Below are positions 7,901-17,600 of a stretch of 64,000 nt of DNA, in pieces. The stretch is from NCBI GenBank assembly GCA_001898505.1, contig MKTZ01000027.1:124001-188000 (forward strand), written 5' to 3'. Position numbers and translations under genes: made by a program. This DNA comes from Sphingobacteriales bacterium 50-39 (GTDB lineage Bacteria > Bacteroidota > Bacteroidia > Chitinophagales > Chitinophagaceae). How positions within the stretch are numbered: position 1 is the first letter of the stretch; each line of letters opens with the position of its first letter. The notes beneath the pieces were generated by a model. The model was not told the DNA's origin. It ran no database searches and saw only the letters and a program-made list of their open reading frames with translations.

Positions 7901-10400
7901 CATATTTGAAATTGACCGGTCCCGAACCGGCGGCCCTAACGATGATGATATTGGTTTGGGTATTCTGTGTTACGGTGAAGGGTAATACTTCGATGGGATC
8001 GCCACCAAGATTATTCCTGTTGAAACCAAATAAAGTATTCCCGCCATTGTCCGTTAAATAAATATCGAGATCATTGGTGGTGCCGGTGGAAGTTTGGCCC
8101 AGCGAATAGATGGAGTCCTGCCATTGCAATACGATTGTATAAACGCCGGGCGTCAGGGTGATGGTCTGGAAGATATTTCCTCCGCCGAAATTATGGGCTG
8201 ATCCGACTATTCCGGCGGGAGCCGGCGCGGCAACAAAATTATTCTGATAGGACTGGTTACCGAAGTTCCCTGCCGCGGAGAAATAGGATACACCCTGGGC
8301 GGCTGCTGCATTGACCGCCCTGGCAACCACGCCGTCCTGGTAGAAAGGCTCGGTGATATAGGTAACATCGTCCACGATGATATTGCAGGAGTCCTGTTGC
8401 AGCTGTTGTATGCCCTGAGCGAAATCCCCTGCGCTGATAAATCCCGTCCTGAAAGCCAGCTTTGCCGCGGGTGCAATATCGTGCACGATCTGCAACATAG
8501 CCCGGCCTTCATCCGTCTGAGGTCCGAAAGGATATTCCTGCAGCACATCTACCGGTGTCGGATAAGTGGGATTACCTATACCCGGAAGGTCGCCATTCAG
8601 TACGTCCGTCTGTGCGGGATTGCCGGTGACTGTATTATAGCTGTTGGAGATCACGCCTACCTTCGAACCTCGACCTGAAATGTTATAGCCGTTGCGAACA
8701 AGGTAAGAACGCATGGCAGTATCCCCCTGGGTAGTTACTATCCCTACATTGCCTAATGGCGGATAAAGGGGTCTGCAGTAATTGATGAGGGTAGGGAGGC
8801 TGTCCAGTTTCAGCAGGTGTGCGATGGGATATTGACCCGTGATGATCAGGGAACCGGGGCCGTTGTTGATCGGATTGGTCAGGCCATAGGCAGTTGTTTG
8901 GAGCAGGGACAATAATGTCTGGACCTGTCCAGTGCGGGCGATAACTTCGATCATTACACTGTCATGGTTCAGGATAAAGATGGCCTTGGCGGAGTCGTTG
9001 ACAAACCCGAAGTTCTGATAGAGAGAGTTCAACTCGGAGCCGATGAGGTTGTTGACCTTGCCGGGTGCCGGAGGCGGGTAATAGGGCAGGACACAACGGA
9101 TAGCCGTCACGATAGCCGTATCGGTGGCAAAGCATCCACCGTTGGGGTCGGTGACTTGTAGTATATAAGTTCCGCCAGCATTCACCAATGGAGTGGCTGT
9201 GTTGGCGCCTGAGACGATATGTCCTCCACCCGTGGCTGTCCAGTTGAAGCTGACATTGGGGGAGGTAGATGAACCGCTGAGCGTGGTTGTTGGGTTGGAG
9301 CAATCGATCTGTTGGTCAGGGCCGGCGTTGGCATTGGGTGTTGTACAAATTATATAGGGGGCATAATTTATGGTGGCCCCGCTTTGCATAACTACCTGTG
9401 TGGCGCTCCACAATGCTCCTGTGATGGAGGTGGAACCCGATCCCGAACCGATGTTTATACCAGCATAGGGCGCCCATACGGTGCCCAACCATCTTGAATT
9501 GGTGTTACCTGTACCGTTGGCGATGGTCCAGGCTGCATTCCCCGTGGGAGAGGTAGCCCCGGAACCATGTGTTTCGGCAAATATGCGTGTCGGGTCGCCG
9601 CCGTTGGCAGTAGCGGCGCTGATCTTGCTCAAGTTGGCATCTCCGTAGATATAGATCTTAAAACTCCCGGTGGCCGCATTTTTGAAATCGAAGGTGAACG
9701 TATTGTTGCCTGCGTTTGTAATGGACTTGAACACATAGACGCCCGGTCCGGAGAAAGTGAGGGTTTTGTTCCCCCCCAGTGTCAAATCACCGTAAGAGCC
9801 GGGAGTGATGGTCTGGGTATTGTTGATCGTGGTAGTGCCTACCGCGGGAAAGCTGGTTATCGAAGGCAGCTGCGGGAGTATGGGAAAGACCGGGGTGGCG
9901 ACTATATTTCCGCCAGCCGGTGTGGGTCCGGTGTATGTCGTGCCGGATGGATGCGTGGCGGAGCCGGAGACCATGCCTCCTCCTACGAAGATATTTCCAT
10001 TGGCCAGTATATTACCTTTTAGTATGGCGCCGGTGCCAGTCGAAATAATATTGCCTGTCGATGCTTTTGTGTTGGCAGCGCTCATTATGCCCTGTACGGT
10101 ATTGCTGCTTGACAGCAGGATCGTGCCGCCGGAATAGATGTTAGCATTGATGGACGAGCTACCGGTGGTGGTGACAAGCGTATAACTACCTATACTACCC
10201 GTAGAACTACCTATGGGGTTAGCCAGTATGCTGGTAGACGAACCCAATTGGACGGAGCCACTGCCGCCGAACAATACGAAATCCGTTATTTTCAATTGTT
10301 GACCTAAACTGCATAGCGGGGTCATGACACAGAAAAGGGCAATGAATAACATTCCATTACCTTTCCCCGTCAAGCTTTTGAATGAGGGAGGAGTTAGCAT
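4935..10400 (-). CDS. Giant secreted DUF3494 / S53-like protease / MBG-repeat protein with T9SS sorting domain
   Basis: An 1821-residue surface or secreted protein. Order: signal peptide (to about 34), DUF3494 ice-binding-like beta-solenoid (35-350), PKD/Ig-like domain (355-435), subtilase-fold protease (575-985), IPT-like domain (1000-1085), MBG-type beta domains (1095-1570) interrupted by eleven xALIN hexapeptides (1252-1366), and a Por-type C-terminal sorting domain (from LLYPNPATNTVNVHV to the end) for export by type IX secretion. The protease has the nucleophile motif GTSAAAP (Ser932) and SAAGN, but the usual His region reads TDEGRAMLQI with Glu631, as in S53-like sedolisin relatives, and the canonical first Asp is replaced (VGVISNSYN). 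It may be a noncanonical protease or a dead binding domain. The TGA overlaps the ATG of the adenylate cyclase. Confidence 0.88.
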   Translation of the reverse strand: MLTPPSFKSLTGKGNGMLFIALFCVMTPLCSLGQQLKITDFVLFGGSGSVQLGSSTSILANPIGSSTGSIGSYTLVTTTGSSSINANIYSGGTILLSSSNTVQGIMSAANTKASTGNIISTGTGAILKGNILANGNIFVGGGMVSGSATHPSGTTYTGPTPAGGNIVATPVFPILPQLPSITSFPAVGTTTINNTQTITPGSYGDLTLGGNKTLTFSGPGVYVFKSITNAGNNTFTFDFKNAATGSFKIYIYGDANLSKISAATANGGDPTRIFAETHGSGATSPTGNAAWTIANGTGNTNSRWLGTVWAPYAGINIGSGSGSTSITGALWSATQVVMQSGATINYAPYIICTTPNANAGPDQQIDCSNPTTTLSGSSTSPNVSFNWTATGGGHIVSGANTATPLVNAGGTYILQVTDPNGGCFATDTAIVTAIRCVLPYYPPPAPGKVNNLIGSELNSLYQNFGFVNDSAKAIFILNHDSVMIEVIARTGQVQTLLSLLQTTAYGLTNPINNGPGSLIITGQYPIAHLLKLDSLPTLINYCRPLYPPLGNVGIVTTQGDTAMRSYLVRNGYNISGRGSKVGVISNSYNTVTGNPAQTDVLNGDLPGIGNPTYPTPVDVLQEYPFGPQTDEGRAMLQIVHDIAPAAKLAFRTGFISAGDFAQGIQQLQQDSCNIIVDDVTYITEPFYQDGVVARAVNAAAAQGVSYFSAAGNFGNQSYQNNFVAAPAPAGIVGSAHNFGGGNIFQTITLTPGVYTIVLQWQDSIYSLGQTSTGTTNDLDIYLTDNGGNTLFGFNRNNLGGDPIEVLPFTVTQNTQTNIIIVRAAGSGPVNFKYVFFRGNGVVSQYNSGNSTIIGQANAAGAMTVGAVLYKNTPAYGVNPPTIASFSSWGGTPVNGIVRQKPDFTAPNGVNTTVNLGGANIDGDAFPNFFGTSAAAPHAAGVAALLLEGKKKFTGQTLSPDSLRYLMRSTALDMNTPGFDYATGYGFIQPAAAMRSFATPTPVINSLGLPDTTTVPGAAPFTVTVNGNYLDSTSVVTMRGTPLPTTVVSSTQATASVPTFTGNPAIQVYTAPISNSAGDGGYSDTLTFFSRVKKIVTITADNKSKNYGEQLPVFTAQILIDSVPIQQTTYTLHQLGLDSIFYSTPAVNMSNVGLYVIKPSMRTLNPKDSFDIGLTETFNYVFNQGVLTINRMPLTIIPRDTTLTYGDKIGGFNYRFIYKDSLIAPADRPHFLDSIQIAYTSQLANTLALMDASALINGSALINAGLNNVGIVASVGTLSRGSALINGNALINGVPGADTTMLTLVSPTCLINYETNPAVTNLASASALINGNALINASALINASALINGSALINGNALINGSALINSTSIGDSTHSNVAIIVNQSDLTSSSVTLNTFYPMNLITGFTAGVQTIAPGAFISGNFIVTYGLGTLTIHPDTLTVRADSVHTNYGTAPTLTSVISGYQYGDRPDSVFTGAPTYTLLDSNNVVVIQGVTTPAGLYKVVPSGLELKQPTSYTLKYITGKLSVAPLPLTVKADTQFIIQGSPLPVFTATYTGFVNNDQSTIVSGPVFTLSPSYTGAAGVYSIIPSALKLTIPNNYTISYVPGPLYVDPDGSGAKNIKPSLNCVDTLIGSPTGLRYVAHFTYTNSNSVPVYIPIGVNNNLSGTAFFGTPPVLFLPGTGNFDIPFDGNKLIWTVISFNGNQKSSVASTASSTSGRCPAKKTTSSVTTVNTLTGQAGLATNMKTLLYPNPATNTVNVHVDGQPVSEEGLMILDVQGRACHPAAVRRTGMSDLQLDISNLNNGLYWIKVRTGNTLSVFQLIKL
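6303..6647 (-). repeat. Coding hexapeptide repeat [S/N]ALIN[G/A/S], 11 copies in three blocks
   Basis: Blocks of 18-bp units at 6303-6428 (7 copies), 6525-6560 (2) and 6612-6647 (2), each encoding Ser/Asn-Ala-Leu-Ile-Asn-Gly/Ala/Ser. They sit inside the MBG region of the giant secreted protein. Units are near-identical in DNA (core TTGATCAG/TTGATGAG), so copy number may vary by slippage or recombination. Confidence 0.9.
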
Positions 10401-10760
10401 AGCCTGGTTTTATTATTGGTCACCAGTGTGGAAAGCACTTATACCGCGAGTTTTGATAAGGGAGGGGATTAGGGGTTATGTAAAAAATATTGATCAGAGA
10501 TGGAAATGAGTTGGATAGATCGACCGGATAATTGGACAGAAAGGAGAAATAGGATAATCCTATAAAATGGTCAAATTGAAATGCTTCCCAAGTTACTCTT
10601 TTGTTGAAAATAAATGAAATATATTTTGGCGCTGAGATGCGAGGTCCCTATATTTATTATCGAAAGAACATCTTATGAAAAGCGACATCCGACTCCCCTC
10701 ATATACTCATTTCGGAGGATTGTAAGAATCATCCGCGAACCAAAGAGACGAATCAATCGG

Positions 10761-13499
10761 ATGAAAAAAAAGCTACCCCACATCCTGAATATCAAGGCGT
10801 CAGAGTCAGGCCAGGTCTTCGATCTGCTGGTTGTACAATTTTTTATCGGCCTTGCGAATGCCCTCGTAAACATCGTAGCCTTTACTCTTTTTATATACAA
10901 TATTTCCATTCAATTCCTGCCGCTGGCTTATATGGTAATTGCAGGATTATTGATCCTACTCAATATTATTTATGAGAAAATAGAGCACCGGTTCTCCCCC
11001 TTGCAACTGCTTAAGATCGTCATTGCCGCATCGGCCATCCTTCTGATCCCTGTGTGGTTCGGGCTGACCTTTTTCAATAAGAACGATTTTATTTTTATTC
11101 TTTTGGTATGGAGTATCCTGATCTATATGGCGACGGGATATGCTTTCTGGGGACTGGTGTCGCTACTGTTCAATATCCGGGAAAGCAAACGGGTCTTTTC
11201 TGTAGCGGGGGCGGGGGATATTCCTGCCAAACTGATCGGATATCTTGCGGCCCCGGTCCTGATCCACTTTCTAGGAGTGGTCAACCTGATCTGGTTTTCC
11301 GTGATCTCGCTGGTCACCGGGTTCTTTTTATTCACGAAAATGACACGGAAGAAGAACTGGGACAAGATCAGGGCCAGGTCTCATGTCCACAAGCACCAGG
11401 AGACTGTCAAACAACAAAAGCGGGACCTTATCGGCTTTTTCTTCAAGGCGAGGCTGATATTCTTTATCTCTATCCTTTCGCTGTTGAGCTATAATGTCTT
11501 CAACCTGGTGGACTATACCTTTCTTTCACAGGTAAAGCTACGGTATGAGAGCCTTTCGTCGCTTGCAGCTTTTATCGCCATTTTTTTTGCGATGGGACGA
11601 TTGATAGCCATCGTGCTGAAACTGCTGTTCACGAGCCGCATGATCGAGCGGCTGGGTATCGTGTCCTGCCTGTTCATTACCCCCATCTTTCTATGTGTAG
11701 CCTGTCTCGTTTTCTTCCTGTTTGGAGAAAAGACGAACTATAATGTGTATATATTCGGGATGATGGCCTTGTTGACCGAAGTATTGAGGCTGACCATTCA
11801 GGAACCAGTTTTCTTTATTCTTTTTCAGCCCTTGAAGGAGCACCTTCGTCTGAAGGGGCATATGATCTCCAAAGGCTATATGCTTCCCCCGTCGTTGCTG
11901 GTAGTGGGGCTGACGTTATTCCTGATGAACAAAGCGGGGATTCCCATCACGATCCTGCTCACCATAAAAATATTGTTGCTTAACCTGGTCGTGTGGGGGA
12001 TCATTATTTTCTTCATCGGGCAATCTTATAGAAAAACAATCCATAACTCTATTAAGAAAGGGATGTTCCATGGCGGAGATGGTTTTCGGTATGATGAAGA
12101 TACCATTGCCATGCTGCTCGGAAAAGTCAAGGAGGGCAAGGAGCTGGAGGTGATCTATGCGCTGAACCTGCTGGAGAAGGCCAATTATCCTCATTTTCGG
12201 CGTGTGCTGGAGGAGCAACTGGGGAATGGCCGGAAGGACATAAAGAAATATGCGCTGGAACGGCTCGAAGCAAACGGAGCAATAGATACTGCGCTCCTTC
12301 ACCAGCTGTTGCAAACGGAAGTGGATATGGAAGTAAAGGAAAAGATGTTTGCGCTGCTATGCAGGCATGACCCCGCATTCCTGCAAAAAGTTTCCGGTGA
12401 TATGGACAATTATGAGCCGGGCATCCGGAAGATAATTATTATCAGTTTGTTGAACCAGACGGAATTCAGCTATCTCCACCTGGCGGGGAATGCGATCGAA
12501 AGCCTGCTCTGCTCCACTCATCCTGCGGACCGGATGCTGGCGCTCAGTATTATCGGCGAGGTAAAGCATGTAAAGTTCACGCATGCCATCGAGAGCCTGA
12601 TCGGTGATCCCGATACGCCGGTGAAAAGAAATGCGATCTCCACCGCCTGCAAGCTGAAGATCAAGCGGCTCCTTCCTGTGGTCATACGTTTGTTGCACCG
12701 TCCGGCAGACCGATACCTGGTCTTAAAAGGATTACAGCAATACGGGGACAATCTTTTTGTCGATGTGCAGGACCTGAATAAGGACCTGTTGAATGCTCAT
12801 ACTGACGACTTGATAAAGCTGGCTGCCAAGATCAACGGACCACATTCCACCCGCTTCCTCTTATCCGTGCTGAAGGGGTCGTCCGGGCCTGTCGAGAAGA
12901 TCTTGCATGCCTTGTGGATAAAGGCGTATGAGCCGACAACTTCAGACGAGGTGCAACAATTACGGCTGGTGCTGGATACCTACCTGAAGAACGGGACGAA
13001 TAAGATCCTTGATTTTTATTCCCTTCCGGATGCCCGGGAAGATGACTTGCTGCAGAGCGCCGTCCGGAGCGAGATCAAGATGGACCTGATCAATTCACTC
13101 AAAGCCTGTTCCATACTGTTTGGGAAAAAGGAGATCAACCGGGTCCTTGAGCTATTAGAAATGGGCCATGATGAAAAACTGTACAATGGTATGGAAATGC
13201 TGGACCTTGTTCTACCAAAGAAGATCGCCTCGGGTGTCAATCATCTGTTCGATTTTGTGCTGGATCCGTCACATACCAAGAAAACGGTTCCCCGGCGTGA
13301 GCTGTATGTCTTTTTTAATAAGCTGTTTTTCGGGGATGAGGGATCGTATAATCCCTGGACAAAAGCGATTTGTGTATATTGTTCCTGGAAAAATAATGAA
13401 TCGGGGCTTTACGGCCGATTGCGTCAGATCCCTGATCCGACAGAGCACCATATTATTTCGGAAACGAGGGATTATGTTATGAATCTTGTAAAACAATAG
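10761..13499 (+). CDS. MFS/NTT-like multi-pass transporter fused to HEAT repeats
   Basis: A 912-residue inner-membrane protein. Residues about 20-450 carry roughly twelve hydrophobic helices with a layout like nucleotide transporter (NTT/ADP-ATP translocase)-related major facilitator proteins. Residues about 465-900 are soluble and helical with HEAT-like repeats (for example EVIYALNLLEKANYPHFRRV). In related proteins I know, this layout continues into a cyclic-nucleotide-binding domain; here that domain is a separate ORF starting 6 bp downstream. The ATG at 10761 (MKKKLPHIL) is preferred over an in-frame ATG at 10614, which would add 49 charged residues without similarity to anything recognised. 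Substrate unknown; the NTT assignment is an inference from architecture. Confidence 0.75.
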   Translation: MKKKLPHILNIKASESGQVFDLLVVQFFIGLANALVNIVAFTLFIYNISIQFLPLAYMVIAGLLILLNIIYEKIEHRFSPLQLLKIVIAASAILLIPVWFGLTFFNKNDFIFILLVWSILIYMATGYAFWGLVSLLFNIRESKRVFSVAGAGDIPAKLIGYLAAPVLIHFLGVVNLIWFSVISLVTGFFLFTKMTRKKNWDKIRARSHVHKHQETVKQQKRDLIGFFFKARLIFFISILSLLSYNVFNLVDYTFLSQVKLRYESLSSLAAFIAIFFAMGRLIAIVLKLLFTSRMIERLGIVSCLFITPIFLCVACLVFFLFGEKTNYNVYIFGMMALLTEVLRLTIQEPVFFILFQPLKEHLRLKGHMISKGYMLPPSLLVVGLTLFLMNKAGIPITILLTIKILLLNLVVWGIIIFFIGQSYRKTIHNSIKKGMFHGGDGFRYDEDTIAMLLGKVKEGKELEVIYALNLLEKANYPHFRRVLEEQLGNGRKDIKKYALERLEANGAIDTALLHQLLQTEVDMEVKEKMFALLCRHDPAFLQKVSGDMDNYEPGIRKIIIISLLNQTEFSYLHLAGNAIESLLCSTHPADRMLALSIIGEVKHVKFTHAIESLIGDPDTPVKRNAISTACKLKIKRLLPVVIRLLHRPADRYLVLKGLQQYGDNLFVDVQDLNKDLLNAHTDDLIKLAAKINGPHSTRFLLSVLKGSSGPVEKILHALWIKAYEPTTSDEVQQLRLVLDTYLKNGTNKILDFYSLPDAREDDLLQSAVRSEIKMDLINSLKACSILFGKKEINRVLELLEMGHDEKLYNGMEMLDLVLPKKIASGVNHLFDFVLDPSHTKKTVPRRELYVFFNKLFFGDEGSYNPWTKAICVYCSWKNNESGLYGRLRQIPDPTEHHIISETRDYVMNLVKQ

Positions 13500-13505
13500 C
13501 TTACC

Positions 13506-13958
13506 ATGCTGCTGATCGAAAAAATATTGTTGCTTAAGAATTCGGATATTTTCAAATACTGCAAGGAGACGGACCTTATGGATATCGCTTCCATATGCAA
13601 TGAAAATCATGTCGAACAGGGGGTGACTATTTTCAGTAAGGGAGACCCGGGTAACTGCATGTATTTCATTTATTCAGGGAAAGTCTCCATTCATGACGAG
13701 GAGCATCCTCTGGCGATGCTCTCGGATAACGAGATCTTCGGGGAGTTGTCCGTGCTGGATTCCGAACCAAGGTCTGCCAGCGCCACTACTCTTTCGGATT
13801 GCATATTGCTGGAGATAGAACAAGAAGCCTTCTATGATGTAATGGCCACCAATCCCGATATACTGAAAGGGATTATGCGCACCTTGTGCAAGAGGCTGCG
13901 GGAGCAGGACCGGGTGACGGTGGAAATGCAAAAGATCGTTCAGGAAAGAAAGCTGTAA
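13506..13958 (+). CDS. Stand-alone cyclic-nucleotide-binding domain protein
   Basis: A 150-residue cytoplasmic protein consisting of a CNB domain without a DNA-binding domain. The phosphate-binding cassette is intact: FGELSVLDSEPRSASA supplies Glu80 (ribose 2'-OH) and Arg89 (cyclic phosphate), so cAMP or cGMP binding is likely. The gene starts 6 bp after the transporter-HEAT gene and should be co-transcribed and act with it, for instance as its ligand-gated regulatory subunit. The adenylate cyclase 6 kb away could supply the ligand. It converges on the HD hydrolase gene, whose stop lies 6 bp away inside a shared palindrome. Confidence 0.85.
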   Translation: MLLIEKILLLKNSDIFKYCKETDLMDIASICNENHVEQGVTIFSKGDPGNCMYFIYSGKVSIHDEEHPLAMLSDNEIFGELSVLDSEPRSASATTLSDCILLEIEQEAFYDVMATNPDILKGIMRTLCKRLREQDRVTVEMQKIVQERKL

Positions 13959-13970
13959 CGGCTGTTACAG
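13953..13970. repeat. Palindrome containing both convergent stop codons
   Basis: CTGTAAC-GGCT-GTTACAG, a perfect 7-bp inverted repeat. Its left arm holds the TAA of the CNB gene and its right arm the TAA of the HD gene on the other strand. There is no T-run; it may still act as a compact bidirectional terminator or 3'-end stabiliser. Confidence 0.55.
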
Positions 13971-14534
13971 TAATTGCTGATAGTTATGTTGTTTGAGCGG
14001 CTCACGCAGCCGTTGTGAGGAGGCGGTGTGGTAGCGGTGATTTTTAAGAAACTGGAGTTGCAGTCTCTCCCAGTCCTGGTCGTCTTTGACTATGTGATAG
14101 TGCAGGAATTCCTGTTTCAGCCTTGCTCCGATGTCAAGGAAGTCGGATCTACCCAGATAATCGAGGTCTGCATCGCAAATAATCCTCTCGAGGAGTGTAG
14201 AGGGCTTCTGCGGCACGCGTGTAGCCATGATCAGGGCCTTTACGGAGTCCTTTTCCGCATCAGTCAGACCGAAATGAACAGCATCACGCATAAAGATCTC
14301 ACAACTCCTCTCTTCGTGGCCGGCATAGGTCTCCAGGAAGCCGGTGTCGTGATACAAGGCGGCAACTTTGAGCAGGAATAGGTCCCCGTCCCCGGAGATG
14401 CCTTCTTCCGCTGCAATCCGTTCAGACTCACGCACTACATCGAGTGTGTGGTCAACGCTGTGATAGGTTAGGTGGGGGCTGAGGCCTTCCAGGGCTTTAA
14501 GCACCCGTGTTCTTATTTGATCAAGTTTTCTCAT
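13965..14534 (-). CDS. HD-domain phosphohydrolase
   Basis: A 189-residue metal-dependent HD hydrolase. The metal ligands are visible: His29 in YHSVDHT, the His62-Asp63 pair in ALYHDTGF, a further His at 73 and Asp in ICDADLDYLG. This spacing is shared with the HD family that cleaves nucleotides or cyclic (di)nucleotides; the substrate is unknown. The ATG at 14534 is chosen; a TTG at 14555 would add seven residues. It converges tail to tail with the CNB gene. A link to nucleotide signalling in this neighbourhood is only an inference. Confidence 0.85.
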   Translation of the reverse strand: MRKLDQIRTRVLKALEGLSPHLTYHSVDHTLDVVRESERIAAEEGISGDGDLFLLKVAALYHDTGFLETYAGHEERSCEIFMRDAVHFGLTDAEKDSVKALIMATRVPQKPSTLLERIICDADLDYLGRSDFLDIGARLKQEFLHYHIVKDDQDWERLQLQFLKNHRYHTASSQRLREPLKQHNYQQLL

Positions 14535-14594
14535 CCATGCCTGTTCGTTAGACAATGCGGAGAGTTCCTCCCGTTACAAGTTCTAAGATACACA

Positions 14595-14625
14595 TTTGAG
14601 GTAAATATTGGGTATCTTATATTTG
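14595..14625 (+). promoter_or_regulatory. Bacteroidota-type promoter, TTTG-N19-TATATTTG
   Basis: TTTG at 14595-14598 and TATATTTG at 14618-14625 match the -33/-7 consensus with 19-bp spacing. The ATG of the giant FG-GAP/IPT gene follows 36 bp later. Confidence 0.7.
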
Positions 14626-14661
14626 CATGGACAACTCCTCCATTAACCCTAAGCTGACCGA

Positions 14662-17600
14662 ATGAATCCTCATTACCTTGTGGCTTTTTATATCAAACGC
14701 CGTCTTCACGCCTGTGTTTTTCTTTTTGTCAACCTATTTTTAATTCAAACTGTTCTGGCCCAACCTTCCATCAATTCCTTTTCTCCATCTTCGGGGCCGA
14801 TGGGAACGGCGGTCACCATTAGCGGTACTAATTTCAGCGCCATCCCGTCTGCCAATATCGTTTATTTTGGAGCGGCAAGGGCTACTGTATTGACGGCCAG
14901 CGCTACCTCTCTTTCTGTGGCGGCCCCCGCAACGGCTACTTATCAGCCCATTACCGTCACCGTTAACGGTTTGACGGCAAGTTCCGCGAGGCCCTTTATT
15001 GTTACGTTTGCGGGGGGTGGGAATATTATAGCACCCTCTTTTGCAGCCAGACTTGATTTTGCGACGGATCTGCACCCTGAAGTGCTGGTTGCGGCGGACT
15101 TTGACGGGGACGGGAAGACGGACCTGGCCAGTTCCAATTACTACAATAGCGGCGGCCCTTCGGCCTCGATATCCGTATTAAGGAATACCGGCACAGCAGG
15201 TACGATCGACTTTGCGCCGCGGGTAGACCTGACGGCTAAAACATATACCTTTGGCCTTGCCGCCGGCGATCTGAACGGGGATGGGAAACCGGACCTGGCC
15301 GCCACCAGCAGCAGCGGAACTCAAACAGTCAGCGTTTTCCTCAATACCAGTTCCCCAGGCGTGATCAGCTTTGCTTCTAAAGTGGATTATGCCACCGGCA
15401 CCAGCCCGGCAGGTGTCGCGATAGCTGACGTCGATGGAGATGGCAGGCTGGACCTCATTGTCGCCGATTTTCTGTCGGGCACCGTTTCCCTTTTTCAAAA
15501 TACGAGTTCGGGCAGCGCCCTTTCTTTTGCCCCGAAAGTGGACGTGGCAACCGGGCAGGGCCCCTATAATGTTGCCATGGGCGACCTGGATGGGGATGGC
15601 AAGCCGGACCTGGCGGTGACGAACAGTTTATCCCGTACCATGTCCATCTTTCTGAACACGGGGCATCCCGGTACTATTGCTTTTGCGGGGAAGGTGGATA
15701 TAGCTACTACATCAGGGTCCGACGAGCCCAATAGTATCGCTATCGCCGACCTGGACGGAGACGGCAAGCCGGATCTCGTCATCGGCAATAATAATATCAA
15801 CAGCCTGAATGCGTCGGTGAATGCTTTTGCCGTCTTTCGGAACACCTGCAGTATTGGCACTGTGTCCTTCGGCCCGCCCGTAAACTATTATTCGGGCAAT
15901 GCCGGTAATATCTCTGTCGGTGACCTGAACGGGGATGGTAAACCAGATCTGATGATCCCGGGCTTCGTAAATCCCAATGGGATCAATGTCTATCAAAATA
16001 CTTCCGTGCCGGGTACGATATCTCTTTCAAACCCTGTCGGTTATGCGGAGGTAATCCCTTACGGTCCGGTGATTGCCGACCTGGATGGGGATGGCAGGCC
16101 TGACCTGGCCATAGGTACAGCCAAAAATACCGCAGCTGTTTTCAGGAATAAGCTCACGGAGCCCAGCATTATTCAATTCAATCCGATGACGGCGGCCGCT
16201 GCGGCGACAGTCACCATTACCGGCGTCAATCTAATGGGCGTGACCAAAGTAAGTTTCGGAGGCACGCCTGCCGCCTCTTTCACTGTTGTCTCTGACACGC
16301 GGATCGATGCGGTGGTCGGAACGGGGAGGTCCGGGGATGTTGCCGTGACCGGCCCAAAAGGTAGCGGATCAATGCCGGGATTTGTCTTTGCCGGTGCGCC
16401 GGTGATCACTTCCTTCTTCCCTGCCTCTGCAAAGAGTGGAGATACAGTAACGCTCGTCGGAGCTAATTTCTCCGGGGCATATGATGTCAAGTTCGGAGGA
16501 ACGGAAGCTCATACGATGACCGTTGTTTCGCCAGATACTGTCATTGCCGTAGTCGGAGCCGGGATCTCGGGTAGCGTCAGTATTACGACTCCTTATGGTA
16601 CAGCGTCGTTGCCCGGGTTCGCCTATATACCCATACCGGAGGTCAATGCCTTTTCTCCTCTCTATGCGGGCCCGGGGCAAGTGGTAAAAATATTCGGCGC
16701 CCATTTAACCGGCGCTACAGCGGTCAGTTTTGGCGGGGTGGCCGCGAGCTCTTTTACTGTTCTTGGGGACTCCACGCTCTCCGCCGTCGTTGGACAGGGG
16801 GCATCCGGCAGCGTTACGGTGACCACGCCGTTCGGCCAGGCATCCGTGGCAGGGTTTACGTATTATCCTCCTCCTGTCATCCAATCCTTTAGTCCTTCGT
16901 CCGGCTTTCATGGGGTAAAGCTTACGATCACAGGCGCCAATTTCGCGGATGCCACCGGGGTCACCGTCGGAGGAGTGGATTATAGCGGGTCCTTTACGAT
17001 AGTTTCGCCGAATACCATTACCCTGACCTTGAATTACCTGGGGGCTTCCGGCAGTATCGTAGTATATACCCGGTGGGGTACGGATTCTATACCCGGCTTT
17101 ATTTTTTATAAGAATCCGGAAGTGAGCGCCATATCACCTGGTATAGCGGGGCCGGGGATGACGGTGACCATCACCGGGAAAGAGTTCACGCGGATCAGTT
17201 CCGTCACGCTGGGAGGTGTGCCGGTGCGATCTTTTACGGTGGTATCGCCGGATACGATCACCGCCATTGTCGATACGGGCGCTACCGGCTTTGTGGCTGT
17301 GACCAATCCTGCAGGTTCCAATATCAACCAGGGTCCTCCATTCATCTTTACTCTCAGACCTCTCATCTCCTCCTATTTCCCCTTATCGGGGCCAGTGGGC
17401 ACTGTCGTGTCCATTTGGGGGTCGAATTTCGATAATAACGATGTTGTTTATATCGGCGGTGTCAAGGCAACGATCCTGTCCGCCAACCCCGGAATGTTGA
17501 AAGTGGCAGTTCCTTCGGGAGCGGGGTATGGTCCGCTGACAGTGACCTCTCCCACCATAGGGCTCACGGGGTACAGTAATATTCCCTTCAATGTCACATT

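Noticed and set aside
10401-10760. 360-bp gap between the divergent giant protein gene and the transporter gene
   Set aside because: It must hold two promoters, but I found no convincing TTTG-N19-TAnnTTTG match, RNA gene or further ORF to report.
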